From: Heterocephalus glaber
Lineage: Eukaryota > Chordata > Mammalia > Rodentia > Bathyergidae
Assembly (NCBI RefSeq): GCF_000247695.1
Contig: NW_004624747.1
Coordinates: 11,594,425 to 11,658,424 of the forward strand
Direction of reading: 5' to 3'
DNA: 64,000 nt
Below, in pieces: positions 54,251-64,000 of this stretch (positions are counted from its first letter, which is position 1; every line of letters begins with the position of its first letter). The translations under genes were made by a program, and so were the position numbers. The notes under the pieces were generated by a model. That model worked only from the letters and a program-made list of their open reading frames with translations. It searched no databases and was not told the DNA's origin.

Positions 54251-55539
54251 TGAATAAAGGATAAGCTAAAGGAAAGGAAATGCTTGTTACATAGTAAGAT
54301 AGTTCAGAAACACTGTTACCAGTGATAACATGAAAATTGGATGCTGTATCTAGCCTATGTGCTGATCTAGACAAGATTTCCAGGCATAGTGTTGAGGATG
54401 ACTCCTGCTTGTTTTGCTGCTCATAGTAATGTGCAAAGGCAAGAGATAAACTAAAGAAACAACTGTTAAATCAAAAGAAGCCAAGACTTATTAGCTTTGA
54501 CAATTGTTTGTGTCTCCAGATGACAAATGATGCTAAAAGTAAGAAACACCTCTACACAAATATCAATCAGGGCTTTGTCAGGAGATAGAGGATAAGGATG
54601 AAGTTGAAGATGTGACTGATGAAGATGAGTATTTATTAATACTCTACAAGGCCCTAGGATGGTGCTTCTGATAACCAGTCAACCAAAACATACAGCTTTC
54701 AATAATTTGAAGGGTAATGTGTTTCAGCAGCTTTGGGATTTTCAGAGAGGCCCAAGACAGAGAAGAGCTTAAATCCATAAGATTCATGCATGTGGCTTTC
54801 TAATAGAATGAACTCCCAATAAGATTCACAAAAGACCCACACCATTTTTAAGAGAAACATATTGGCAGAAACACAGCTGGCCTAGATTGAAAGAGACAGA
54901 AACTACCCAGATGGGAAGAGGACTTTAAACTTATATGCCTCTATAAAAAGAACATTGGCTAAGAAAGCATCTCACATATAGGCTATTTTTGTGGAGAGGG
55001 AAGGTTGGTTGTATGAAACCAAGAGTTCAGAGACAGGTGCCAAGACTGCTAGAGAGTTATTCTCAGGCCTTAAGTAGTATAGTTTTTTTTTTTAATCTAC
55101 CAGCTTCTGCCCTGATGTACTTCAGTACTGGTATGGACCAGTACTCTCTATGCTCCTCTATCTCCCATTCATGAGCAGGGACATCTACCAGCTACCCTAT
55201 CCTGCACCTCTACTGTAAGTTAAGTGTAACCTAAATCTAACCTACTTAGATTATGACATTTTTACTTTGCGCTGATGCTGCAACAGGATGCAACTTTGGG
55301 GGACTTTTGGAAAGACGAATGTATTTTGCACGTGACAGAGATGTGAATCATTGGGAAGCAGGGGACAAACTGTGCTAGACACCCTCCCAAGTGGTCCTGT
55401 GTAGTCCTCTCACACGGAACAGAACAGACCTGGGTAACCACTGAGACTCTGCAGGAGTGACAGCACGTGACTTCGCAGGCTGTCACTGTTTAAATTACAG
55501 TTTCTACCTTACTCTTTCTTGAATCACCCTTGGAGAAAT
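54251..55539. other. No feature recognised
   Basis: No gene or clear repeat over nearly 1.3 kb. A T10 run lies near 55084. Confidence 0.4.
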
Positions 55540-55645
55540 TCCAGACATTGTGAGATGTCCCCAAAGGGTGTAGACAAAAATTATCTCTAAACAACCTGAC
55601 AACCTAAACAAACAGCTCTCCCTGGAGTGTGAGAATGTGGAAGAA
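55540..55645. mobile_element. hAT-type MER fragment
   Basis: 'ttccagacattgtgagatgt' and 'ccccaaagggtgtagacaaa' match the right part of the element at 52430-52635. Confidence 0.65.
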
Positions 55646-56690
55646 ATCCAAGTACACATGGCGAGGACCTGAAGTCTTCTGCCAACAGCCAGTATGGACC
55701 TACCAGCGATGTGAATGAGCCTTGTTGGAAGCTGATTTTCCAGCCCCTGTGAAGTTCCTGGGTTCAATCCTCACACCACTAGGTAAGTATAATTAATTAA
55801 AGTGTGAGGGACTGAAATGTCATGGTCCCCCAGAATTCCAGGAGTGTGGAATTAAGATTACTAACTAGATGCCAAGAAACACTCCCATCAATCTTCAGCC
55901 TGAGAAATATGGACCACAGCCTCAGAGACGCACATCCCCAGGGGAATCTTGTCAACATGCAGCTGTATGAGTTCCATGCCATGGAGGTTCTCATCCCTGT
56001 AGCTTTTGGCCACTCAGCTCGTATAAGGTAAGTAATAAATATTCAGTGAGATTATCTGCAAGTGAACAAAATTTGCCCAGATACAAATATTTAACTGCAA
56101 AACTTTAAATCAAGAAAATTCACCTTTTAAGTTTAATTTCTTGAATTAGAAAAGAAACACAGTGAAGCAGTGGGGAAGACATTAGTTGGGAAAGCTAACC
56201 ATCCTGACCTCCCCTTCCACCGCTAATCCATGAAGTACTGACACCAAATGTAGCTGGAGGGGTCCCAGTGACCAAACCCAGTCTGCACTCCTCTGTGCAT
56301 TCTATTGGTTACAGATGGTGACATATGACACTGTTGCAGACACTCGGATGGCAAGAGGTCTTGCAAAGACTTCTGGGACAAGACCAAACTCTCTTCCTCA
56401 CTGGCTTTGGGCCTGAGAAGACACAGGATGGGAGCCCTCATGAAGTTGTTCAGATGTGGAGGAAGAATGGGAGGAAAGGAGGACTTCCCAGTGGAGGTGG
56501 GATGACCCGGGTCTTGACAATAAATCTAGTGGTCAAAAAAGGTAGGGAGAAAGCACTCCTAAAGAGAGACAGCATGAGCAAAATCTGGGAGGAGTCAGAG
56601 AGCAGAGAGGGTTTCATGGAGAGCACAGAGAAAAGACCAGGAGGGAAGAGGGCATTGGAGGTATGATGGGAGAGAAGACCAGAGCATCTG
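55646..56690. other. No gene recognised; a splice-donor-like site at 56029
   Basis: 55650-55780 resembles an MLT1-type LTR fragment ('agcctagttggaagctgat'-like). A short open frame at 55822-56031 runs into a strong donor-like AAGGTAAGT at about 56027-56035, preceded by 'ggtcccccag' at about 55824-55833. A real exon is possible but unsupported. The 113-codon frame at 56325-56666 lacks any domain. Confidence 0.35.
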
Positions 56691-57140
56691 AGACCTGATG
56701 ACAAAGGGCATCCTGAGCCATGCAGGTGAGTTTTTACTTTACTCTCAGGAGGGACCCAGTCAGCTTTGCTCTGGAGAAAGACAACTCTGGCCACTCCTTG
56801 GTGGAAGGACTGGAGAAGTCTTAAATGATTTAGGTTCATATTAAATAGTCTTCAAGACCTCAGATAATGAAAGTCAGAACTTTGTGGGTGAGGCCCATAG
56901 ACAGGCTTGAGGCCAGAAATCTGGAGATACAATTTATTTGTATTGAAGTCTTCAGTGATCCTATCACGCACAACATGTTTGGATGTGCCTTAGTTTGAGT
57001 TCTCCCAGAAGCAGATCCCAAGACAAAGACTTGGGTGCAGTAATTTAGGTAGGAGGTGATCTTAATAAACACTTGTAGGAGTGGGAAAATGAGGGAGGGA
57101 AGAGATGGGAAACAATAGATAGGGTATTGTGAGGAGGTCA
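56691..57140 (+). repeat. L2-type LINE 3' fragment
   Basis: 'gacaaagggcatcctgagcc', 'actctcaggagggacccagt' and 'actctggccactccttggtg' read as L2 3' sequence. The right half is less clear. Confidence 0.6.
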
Positions 57141-57440
57141 TTACCTGGGCATCTGAGCCTCAATCCCACTGGAGGATTCTGGGAGACATGCTCAGAGTTG
57201 TCTCACCTGGCAGGTGAGGGAGCTGGGATATTTGTGCACTGACTACAATCCTTTGTTGGTTTTAGAGCTGCTCCCCACCCTCCAGTACCTCTGACAGGTC
57301 CACTGCAGGCTCACCCTGCTATGGCTGATGAATCATTCCTGGCAAGGAAGAGAAAGAGAAGAGAGGGAAGGAAACAAGGATGGAAGGATAAAGAAAAGGG
57401 TATAAGGAGGGAAAGAAAGAGGGATAACAAGGGGAAAGGG
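57141..57440. other. No gene; purine-rich stretch
   Basis: A GA-rich run occupies about 57340-57440. No gene is supported. Confidence 0.4.
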
Positions 57441-57572
57441 AATATTTGCTGAGCACCTGTTATTTACCAGGCACTATAACAAGAACCTTCGTGTCTCTTA
57501 TTTAAACTTTACTCTCAGGCTATGAGAAAGATCTGATGGTGCCATCTTCCAGATAAGAAATAGAGGCATTAA
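57441..57572 (-). repeat. MIR/L2-type fragment
   Basis: 'gctgagcacctgttatttac', 'caggcactataacaagaacc' and 'cttccagataagaaatagag' resemble an L2/MIR unit. The ID SINE inserted at its right edge. Confidence 0.6.
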
Positions 57573-57667
57573 AGGCCAGGGATTGAGCTCAGTGGTTCTG
57601 CCGCCTGCCTCACAAGCGCATGGTCCCAAGTTCAATCCCCAGTACCAAAAAAAAAAAAGAAAAGAAA
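57573..57667 (+). repeat. Young ID SINE
   Basis: 'ggccagggattgagctcagt', 'ggttctgccgcctgcctcac', 'aagcgcatggtcccaagttc' and 'aatccccagtacc', then A12 and AAAAG units. The A box is good and the B box has one change (GTTCAATCC). Flanks AGAAATAGAGGCATTAA and AGAACTCGAGGCATAA suggest an imperfect TSD. Confidence 0.93.
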
Positions 57668-58185
57668 AGAAAGAACTCGAGGCATAAGGCAACAAATAGA
57701 TCCTAAATTGAAACTCGGACTTCATGATCCAAATTCCACAGAATTTGCCCCTTGGGTTTGGCATATCTGGATAGGTAGGCCCCCAGCTTCAGTCCCCTGA
57801 TTCTGTGACACTCAGCTGGTAGAAGCAGGTGAGTTCTGGCATACCTGTTGACCCTTCAAGAATCATGTATGCTAAGGATTTGTGCTTATTTGGAAAAAAC
57901 GTGCAGGTGGATGGTGCTGCATGAAGACATCTGTAGGTGTGAATAACTCAGAGGCAGCCACATTATTCAGGTTCAGTGAAACTCATGGGAGCAAGAGTCC
58001 AGATTCATCCCCTCACCATTCATCATAGTCCCACTGGAGAGTGGAGGAGCAGACTAAGGACCAAACAGGAAGGAATATGCCCAAAGTCAGAACAAATGAA
58101 AGTACCTGAAGTGGGTCCAAACTAGGTCCAGCTGGTGGCAAAACCTGGGATCTTCCAATGACCCTCTACATTCATGCATTCATTA
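57668..58185. other. No feature recognised
   Basis: No supported gene. Part of a diverged MaLR LTR may be present near 57835-57960 ('gttgacccttcaagaatcat', 'gtatgctaaggatttgtgct'). Confidence 0.35.
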
Positions 58186-58189
58186 AAAC

Positions 58190-58375
58190 AATCTGTTGAG
58201 CATCTCCTATGTGCGGGTCACCTTACTTGTATTATTTAAAGTCTCCTGGACAGCTCTAAAAATCCACCCAGAAGACTGAGACTCAGGAGAAGAGAGTTAT
58301 CCACATAACTAGTGAGTGTCACAAGTACATTCAAACCCAGCTCTGTCTGGATTTAAAGCTGGGTTTTTTCAGCCA
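58190..58375 (-). repeat. MIR/L2-type fragment
   Basis: 'gttgagcatctcctatgtgc' followed by 'agaagactgagactcaggag' and 'taactagtgagtgtcacaag' is an old SINE/LINE end. Confidence 0.6.
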
Positions 58376-58382
58376 CAGTCTA

Positions 58383-58605
58383 CAAGGGGTGATCTAAAAA
58401 TACAGTAAATATTTAAATTTTACAAAATCGTATTACAGCAAAAGACACTTTACCAAGAATGATGGGATAAGAGTATTTGAATAAAATGGGAGTGGTTTCA
58501 TTATTTTGAGGGGGATTAATGGCAACGTGTGTTTTACTGTAATACAATAGTAATTTAAACATTCATCATATTTTGATTACACTTTATTGATCAAACATTT
58601 ATATC
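58383..58605 (+). mobile_element. Internally deleted mariner fossil
   Basis: The left end 'atctaaaaatacagtaaata' and 'tttaaattttacaaaatcgt' is joined to a right end: 'gggattaatggcaacgtgtg', 'ttttactgtaatacaatagt', 'aatttaaacattcatcatat'. Most of the transposase is gone. Confidence 0.75.
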
Positions 58606-58609
58606 AATT

Positions 58610-58930
58610 TCCATCAAATAAAAACATTATGGTGTATCCTCATCCATCTTATTCACCAGATCTGGCATAATAGAACTTCCGGCTCTTCCCCAAGTCAAAA
58701 TGACCATGAAAGTTAACCGTTTGGAATCAGTTCAGGACCCTGAGGCAGCCACGACAGCCCAAGTGAAGACACTCGTGAAAGAAGACTTTCAGAACTGCTT
58801 CAAAAGTGGTGAAAATAATGGGATAAGTGTACAAAAGGAAAAGGGAAGTATTTGAGAGGGATTCATGGCAATGTGTCTTACTACAACAATTTCTTAACAT
58901 TTAAACATTAATTATATGTTTTGATGATAC
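58610..58930 (+). mobile_element. 5'-deleted mariner fossil
   Basis: The right half of a mariner: 'tattcaccagatctggcata' encodes PDLA followed by two stops and NFRLFPKSK. Then come 'gactttcagaactgcttcaa' and 'ggattcatggcaatgtgtct', with an inverted end near 58900. As in the 22-kb copy, asparagine occupies the third catalytic aspartate position. Confidence 0.78.
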
Positions 58931-58934
58931 CGCC

Positions 58935-59320
58935 TATGGTCTTTCATTTCTTCAACAATCCTTCATTAATAAATCAAGCAAATCTCTATTTCTCCAATGC
59001 CCACTTCCTACCAGCTTCCTGCACATATCTTCTGGGTGCCTCCTGTGTGGTGGGGGAGGGAAGGCAAAGGCACACAAACCTCACACAGAACCTTGGGAGA
59101 TGTAATCTGGAAGAGATCAGAAAACAAAGAGTTCTGTAAGTTGAAAGATCACTTCCAGCTGGAAAAACTGAGGCAGGCTTCCAGGAAGAAGTGTCTGGGC
59201 TGGGCCTTGAAGAGTGAATAGGAGCCCCCCACAGTGACACCAGAGAGAAAAGCATTCCAAGCAAAAGAACCAGCACAAGAACAAACATGAGGGTCGGCAG
59301 TGAAAACAAGGAACAGACAG
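58935..59320 (+). repeat. L2-type LINE 3' fragment
   Basis: 'gaaaaactgaggcaggcttc', 'caggaagaagtgtctgggct', 'gggccttgaagagtgaatag' and 'gaaaagcattccaagcaaaa' follow the L2 3' order well. Confidence 0.85.
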
Positions 59321-60535
59321 GCTAGGCTGGAGGGTAAGAAAAAGAGAAGAAAAGGGAAGGAGGTTAGATAGGGGGGCTGAGGACTGATCCCATAGGATCT
59401 TTGGTGCCAGACTCATGGAGTCTGAACCTCATTTCATTGGCGGACTGCAGCCATTGGGGGCTACAGCACTAGAAGCTGGAGAGTAGCTGGCATTTCTGAT
59501 TCTCTCACAGGGAACCCAATACAGATTCCAGCAGAGGAATCTATCACGGGAATCTTCTTGTGATGCTGCTGCAACCGTCCACACATAGGACCTGACCAGC
59601 ACCATGAGACGGAAAAGGTAGGCTGTCAGTGAAGACACTACTAAGCTGGAACCAAGTGACTGCTGCTTACCTCCCTCCCCATGGAGTCTGGCCTCCCAGC
59701 TCGATATGCACAGGTCAGGCAGGGCTGCCTTAAGAATTTCCCGCCTTCCCCTAACCTAGGAAGTCCCAGCACCAGGGCACCCGACATGCCCTCAACTGTA
59801 AAATGGGAATAGTAACACCCACTATTGTAGTCAGGCTTTGCAAGGTAATAGATTTAATATAGGACACATAATTTACAGGATTATTTTATAACATTCACCT
59901 GGTAATTCAAATGCAGAGGAGTACAAGAGAGCTGCCCACACACTAGAGACCCAAAGAATCCAGCTGAGGACCTGGATCCCACAGCAGTGTCCCACACATG
60001 TCCAGCCAGAGGCTAAGAGTCCCCAGCAATGTCTCATGCACGTCTGTATGGAGGATCTGCACCGGGAAGGCCCAAAGCCCAGTGGGGGAAGCTAGAAAGT
60101 CTGTGCTGGCAGGGGAAGGGTCTGTGCCACCGGGCTGAGAGATCTGCACTGGAGCCAGGAAGCAACACTCAAGGCAAACACCAGAGCTCCCTCACAGCAG
60201 CCATCCCTGGTGACAGTGGGGACCTGAGCCCCTCTGACAATGAAAACACCCAAGTTCATATCAGGAAAACCACCCTCGGCAAGCTTCTCCAGGAAAATCA
60301 ACAGCATAAATCTTCCTCTCCAGTTCTCCTTTCATGCTGTCAGCAACAATCCTCAGGTGGCTCTTTCATGCCCAGAACCACGCTGACTCATTTCAGCTGG
60401 GCGATCCAAGTTGACCATTAGTTAATCCACCATGGCCCCCTTGGCTTTCCACATTTATCATCATTGCCCTAGTCATTATCAGTATTGTAGGGAACCTTTG
60501 GTATCACACATTTTACAACAGGCACTTTTCATTAT
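59321..60535. other. No gene; a MIR fragment near 59790-59880
   Basis: 'ctcaactgtaaaatgggaat' and 'aacacccactattg' near 59790 form a MIR core piece. The 130-codon frame at 60029-60421 has no domain. Confidence 0.45.
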
Positions 60536-60539
60536 TTTT

Positions 60540-61000
60540 CAAAAGTTTGTTGAACACCTACTGTGTGCCAGGAGCTAGGGCTATATGAGTAAAAAGACCG
60601 TAAGTCTCAGATCTTGTAGAGTTAAAAGCCTGGAGGCAGGACAGAGGATTGGACAAATGGGATTCAGTAAAGTGTGAGGTGATGAGGGACCCCCTGGAGA
60701 GATCAGGAAAGACTTCCTCAAGGATGAATCCACTTCAGCCAGGCCAAAAGGGGGACTGTGTTCCTGGCGAAGGGACACTCCAGCATATGTGAACTCCTGG
60801 AGGTGACGCCAGGCAGAGCTGCTGGAGAAAGTGAAACACTGTTTGCCTGAATCGGGGACTGGGATAGAGGTGCAGAGGAGGCAAGAGCTGAGCTGGAGTG
60901 CTCAGGAGGGGCCAGATCACAAAGGACCTTGGGGAACATTATTAGAAGTTTGGGATTTAGCCAGGGTCACAGAAGGGAAAGACAGAAGAGAGTCAGATGT
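60540..61000 (+). repeat. L2-type LINE 3' end, long copy
   Basis: 'gttgaacacctactgtgtgc', 'caggagctagggctatatga', 'cttcctcaaggatgaatcca', 'gaagggacactccagcatat' and 'ggccagatcacaaaggacct' lie in full L2 3' order over about 460 bp. Confidence 0.88.
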
Positions 61001-61650
61001 GGACTCTAGGAGGACCAGACTGGCTGCAGGGTGCAGTGTGGACTGCAGGGACAAGAGAGGAACCAGGGTGGTGAGTACAAGGTGAAGAGCAAAGATGTGT
61101 CGGGCACGCAGGGTTTGATCCCTCTGCCAGCAGCCAGTTGGGGACAATCAAGTTCATGCCGTGATGGTTTTCAGAAACAACCACACGCTACGAGGAGCAG
61201 CATTTGGGGCTTTGGGCTTATGTCCATTCTCTAGTAAACCCCACCACCACCTGGACTCTGCCGAGGCTGGGGAGTGGACCAAAGGGACAGGCTGGCCCAG
61301 GTCACCCAATGCCAGCCACATGGCCGGAGGACAATTACACTTTTTCATCAATCCCCCAAGACAAGGGGACCCTGAGGCAGCTGCAGCTGGAGGTGCCCCT
61401 GCCTTAATGGGTAGCGTGTGTGAAGAGCCGAGTTCCTTTTGTCTTGATGGATCTAATTAGAGAAGCAGCGAATGCACTAATGGACTGGCCCCGCAGAACA
61501 AGGTCACAGCCAGATGCTTGGGCCCCGGCACAAAGCAGAGAAGTCTAGTCGTCTTGGTTAAGAGACCCAGGGAGAAGTACAGTGGGGGGCCATTGGACGC
61601 TGTAACCTGGACAGATCAGATACCCAGGGACACAAGAATGACACCGTGTC
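61001..61650. other. No feature recognised
   Basis: No supported gene or repeat. Open frames of about 60-99 codons overlap on both strands. Confidence 0.4.
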
Positions 61651-61654
61651 AGAA

Positions 61655-61830
61655 TTCCCCAGGATCCGCTGAGTATTTCTGGAGCTCCTGTTTAGTAAGT
61701 GCCAGGCACAGTGCTGTGAAGGAGACAGGCTTTTCCCCACTCTCTAGAGACTGTAGTCTGGTGAAGGGGACCAATTCTAGCCCAGTGATCACACATGAGA
61801 GAAAATCATCAAGGCGGGGCAGCAGGAGGG
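61655..61830 (+). repeat. L2-type LINE 3' fragment
   Basis: 'gagctcctgtttagtaagtg', 'ccaggcacagtgctgtgaag' and 'gagactgtagtctggtgaag' form an L2 end. Confidence 0.75.
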
Positions 61831-61884
61831 AAGTCCAGGGCTGTGAGAAGCTTTAAGAGCTGACTGAGCCTTTATCTCACCCAT

Positions 61885-62010
61885 ATACTAATTCATTTCA
61901 GAATGACAGCTACCCCATGACACAGGTTGCCTTATTGTCTGTCCCATTTTGCAGATGAGGAAACTAAGGCCCAGAAAGGAGAAGTGAGCTGGGATTTGAA
62001 GCAGGTGCTC
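61885..62010 (-). repeat. MIR-type ancient SINE
   Basis: 'cattttgcagatgaggaaac', 'taaggcccagaaaggagaag' and 'gctgggatttgaagcaggt' form a reverse MIR core. Confidence 0.85.
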
Positions 62011-62011
62011 C

Positions 62012-62215
62012 ATGAGGAGGAAAGGGGCTTTAGTGGTGGTGCAGCTGTCAGCTGACAGGGAAGCTGGAGGGCAAAAATGTATAGTGGAGTACAGGGGCCA
62101 ACAAATGGTCCCATTAGGGACATGTGTCTTGATTTGGAGAGCAACCAGGAGCCACGGAGGGGATTTCAGGTGGGGGAAGGGAGTGATAACTTTGATTCTT
62201 CCTCCTCACTCCCCA
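62012..62215 (+). repeat. L2-type LINE fragment
   Basis: 'gaccaggagccacggagggg' and 'tttcaggtgggggaagggag' with 'tgataactttgattcttcct' resemble an L2 end. Confidence 0.55.
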
Positions 62216-62219
62216 CTCA

Positions 62220-63225
62220 GGCAGCGGGTCAGGAATGGAGCATGCATTTGACAGATGAGGATCCCAAGGCCAACCAAGGACATAGGCTGACTCCAGTGAT
62301 AACCAGGCGATCCCAAGATAGAGTGGGGGCATGATGGCAGCTCTCCATAGGGCACTCCTGCTCCGGGATTCTCCAGAGGGCAGAGGCTTAGAAATCAACC
62401 ACAAGCCCCCCAACTGAGTGGCTTTGGCCCCTCTAGGATTCCACTCCCTTTCTGTAAAATGGAGACATAGGATAGTCATAAAAACCACCCTAGTTCTGAC
62501 AGGCAAAGATCACACAACTTCTTCCTTTCTCTTTCTCTGTTTCCTTCCCTCTGATCATGTACCAAGTTCCTCCAAGTGCGGGCATGGTGCCAGTGCCAGC
62601 CATGACACAAGAAGACTGTGGACCATCATTGTGAAGGTTGTGGACACAGTGGGTACCCGGCACCTGTCACACTCCCTCAGGACATCTGCCTCACGTTCCC
62701 ACCCTATGCCACTGGCTCCATCCACTGTGGCCCCAACTGCCTTCCATCTCTGGGCAAGCATTTTCCCCTCATGAAAACAGATGGAGCCACTTAGAAGGAA
62801 ACACAGCCCAGGCCCTGCCCCGGAGCTCACAGCTCCGGGGTGGGAAGAAAGCCAGAGCTAATTCCAACACCAGCTGCCTCCCCAGGGCTCCAGCCTTTGA
62901 GGCCAGCTGCCCTGGAGGCTTTGTCTGCCTCTCCACAGCCTGTGGGGAGCTCAGATTTAATTTCCTTCAACTCCAATTGCTCTAAGCCTGGCTTCTCCTT
63001 CTGCTTGCATAGACCTGCCTCCCTAGCAAGCACACAGAGCAGCCATGACCAGCTCTCCCTCCATGCACCCCAGAGGGTGGGCAAGGCCTCTGTGCCCCCA
63101 GACTTCCATGCACCCCAGGTTGGAGGAACCCAAGGGCTCCATTGTCCACATCCATCCCAGTCTAGAATTAGCACTGATCAAAATACAATTTGGGATGGCA
63201 GTTGATGGACAATTTTTTAACATTT
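62220..63225. other. No gene; a MIR fragment near 62245
   Basis: 'ttgacagatgaggatcccaa' near 62248 is a reverse MIR piece. Open frames of 115-121 codons near 62.6-63.2 kb overlap on both strands, are compositionally odd and have no domain. Confidence 0.45.
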
Positions 63226-63360
63226 TAAAATGAGCAGGGTCCTCCACACAGTCATCATTTCTAGAAATTCATCTTAGAGAAACATCTGCTCAAGCACATA
63301 GCCAAGTATATATCTGTAACTGAAAAATCCAAGAACCTTTGGACACTGTGTTTCCATCAT
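63226..63360 (+). mobile_element. Possible old LINE-1 fragment
   Basis: 'ctagaaattcatcttagaga', 'aacatctgctcaagcacata' and 'gccaagtatatatctgtaac' resemble ancient L1 3' text. Weak. Confidence 0.4.
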
Positions 63361-63714
63361 AAATGTGGAGCCAATACTACTGGCTTGGGAACAACAACCA
63401 CTCTCCTCCAATGCAGGGCTATTTACAGTGCACACCCAATTGGGCAGGCCCTGTGGGAGAGGTCTCCCCAAAGACTATCAGTTCATCTGACTGGAGGTGC
63501 TGCCCTGGGGTCCCCAACCAGTGTTATCACATAGTGTATGATACAAGCACCCTCTCGCCTGCCTAAAAGCCAAAAGGGACTGTGGACTGTACTAGCATAC
63601 AGTGGAGAAATCCATCCATAAGTCTAATTAACCAATAAGGATGTGGCATCCAGTGTCACAGCAATGGCAATGGCAGGACCATGGTAGCCCCTCCAAGGTG
63701 GTTTCAGTGACCAT
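63361..63714. other. No feature recognised
   Basis: No supported gene or repeat. Confidence 0.4.
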
Positions 63715-63769
63715 CTCCATGTAGATGAGGACACTGAGGCAACTTTCCCAAGGCAAATCACAGTAATAC
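63715..63769 (-). repeat. MIR fragment
   Basis: 'gatgaggacactgaggcaac' and 'tttcccaaggcaaatcacag' form a reverse MIR core, cut by the ID SINE to its right. Confidence 0.7.
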
Positions 63770-63874
63770 AAAAAGATTAAAGTGGCCAGAGATTTAGCTC
63801 AGTGGCACCACCCCTGACTCACAAGCACAAGGTCCTGAGTTTGATTCCCGGTATAAAAAAAAAAAGATTAAAGT
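63770..63874 (+). repeat. Young ID SINE with perfect 14-bp TSD
   Basis: Body 63784-63860: 'ggccagagatttagctcagt', 'cacaagcacaaggtcctgag' and 'tttgattcccggtat', then an A-rich tail. Direct repeats AAAAAGATTAAAGT flank it (63770-63783 and 63861-63874). The A box is intact; the B box (GTTTGATTCCC) is slightly altered. Confidence 0.93.
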
Positions 63875-64000
63875 AATGGTGATGTACCCTGCAAAACTAT
63901 CTTTCAAAATTGGTGGAGAAATAAGATACTTTCATGACAAAGAGCACCTTAGGAACTTCGTGAATACCAAACCAGCACTCCAAAGAATTTTACATAATAT

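Noticed and set aside
62840..63205. 121-codon plus-strand and 115-codon minus-strand open frames
   Set aside because: They overlap one another on opposite strands, have no domain, and no promoter or splice context is visible.

Overview
The window reads as ordinary interspersed-repeat-rich nuclear DNA of a placental mammal, most likely a rodent. The main clue is the SINE content. There are tRNA-derived ID elements with a conserved A box and B box, and B1-type (7SL-derived) monomers fused to a degraded ID unit (B1-dID dimers). That combination is known from the squirrel-related rodents and beavers, so a sciurid or castorid relative is my inference; the species cannot be fixed from sequence alone. 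I found no intact protein-coding gene. Every reading frame I could interpret belongs to a transposable element or a dead gene copy.

Layout: 1-6.3 kb holds MIR, hAT, B1-dID and L1 pieces. 6.3-7.3 kb is GC- and CpG-rich and could be a promoter or CpG island. 7.4-15 kb carries many MIR copies, a long purine tract and a MaLR LTR nested in an older MLT1-like LTR. 15-25 kb holds a hAT element, a GGAT/GGGT microsatellite, an old L1, a mariner fossil and a younger L1 3' end. 25.1-31.2 kb is a MaLR LTR split by a class I endogenous retrovirus with two LTRs, a tRNA-Phe-type primer site, decayed gag and env, and almost no pol. At 31.3-32.8 kb lies an L1 insertion with a 5' inversion and matching target-site duplications. 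34.1-35.7 kb is a processed pseudogene of NLE1 (Notchless) on the minus strand.

36-44.5 kb holds further MaLR LTRs (one pair nested), an old L1, a decayed tetranucleotide repeat, and a small tailless 5S rRNA retropseudogene with 16-bp flanking duplications. 46.2-51.6 kb is a nested block: a minus-strand MaLR retrotransposon contains a second, MLV-like endogenous retrovirus (tRNA-Gly-type primer site, gag only) and an ID SINE. 51.6-64 kb holds an L1 end, hAT and mariner fossils, long L2 copies and two more ID SINEs.

Nothing suggests a new biochemical system. The points worth attention are the two nested ERV loci, the retroposition footprints (twin-primed L1, 5S copy, young ID SINEs), the NLE1 pseudogene and the CpG-rich segment near 6.5 kb. 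Repeat family names are by eye, without a database, so subfamily names are deliberately general and boundaries are usually good to about 10-30 bases.
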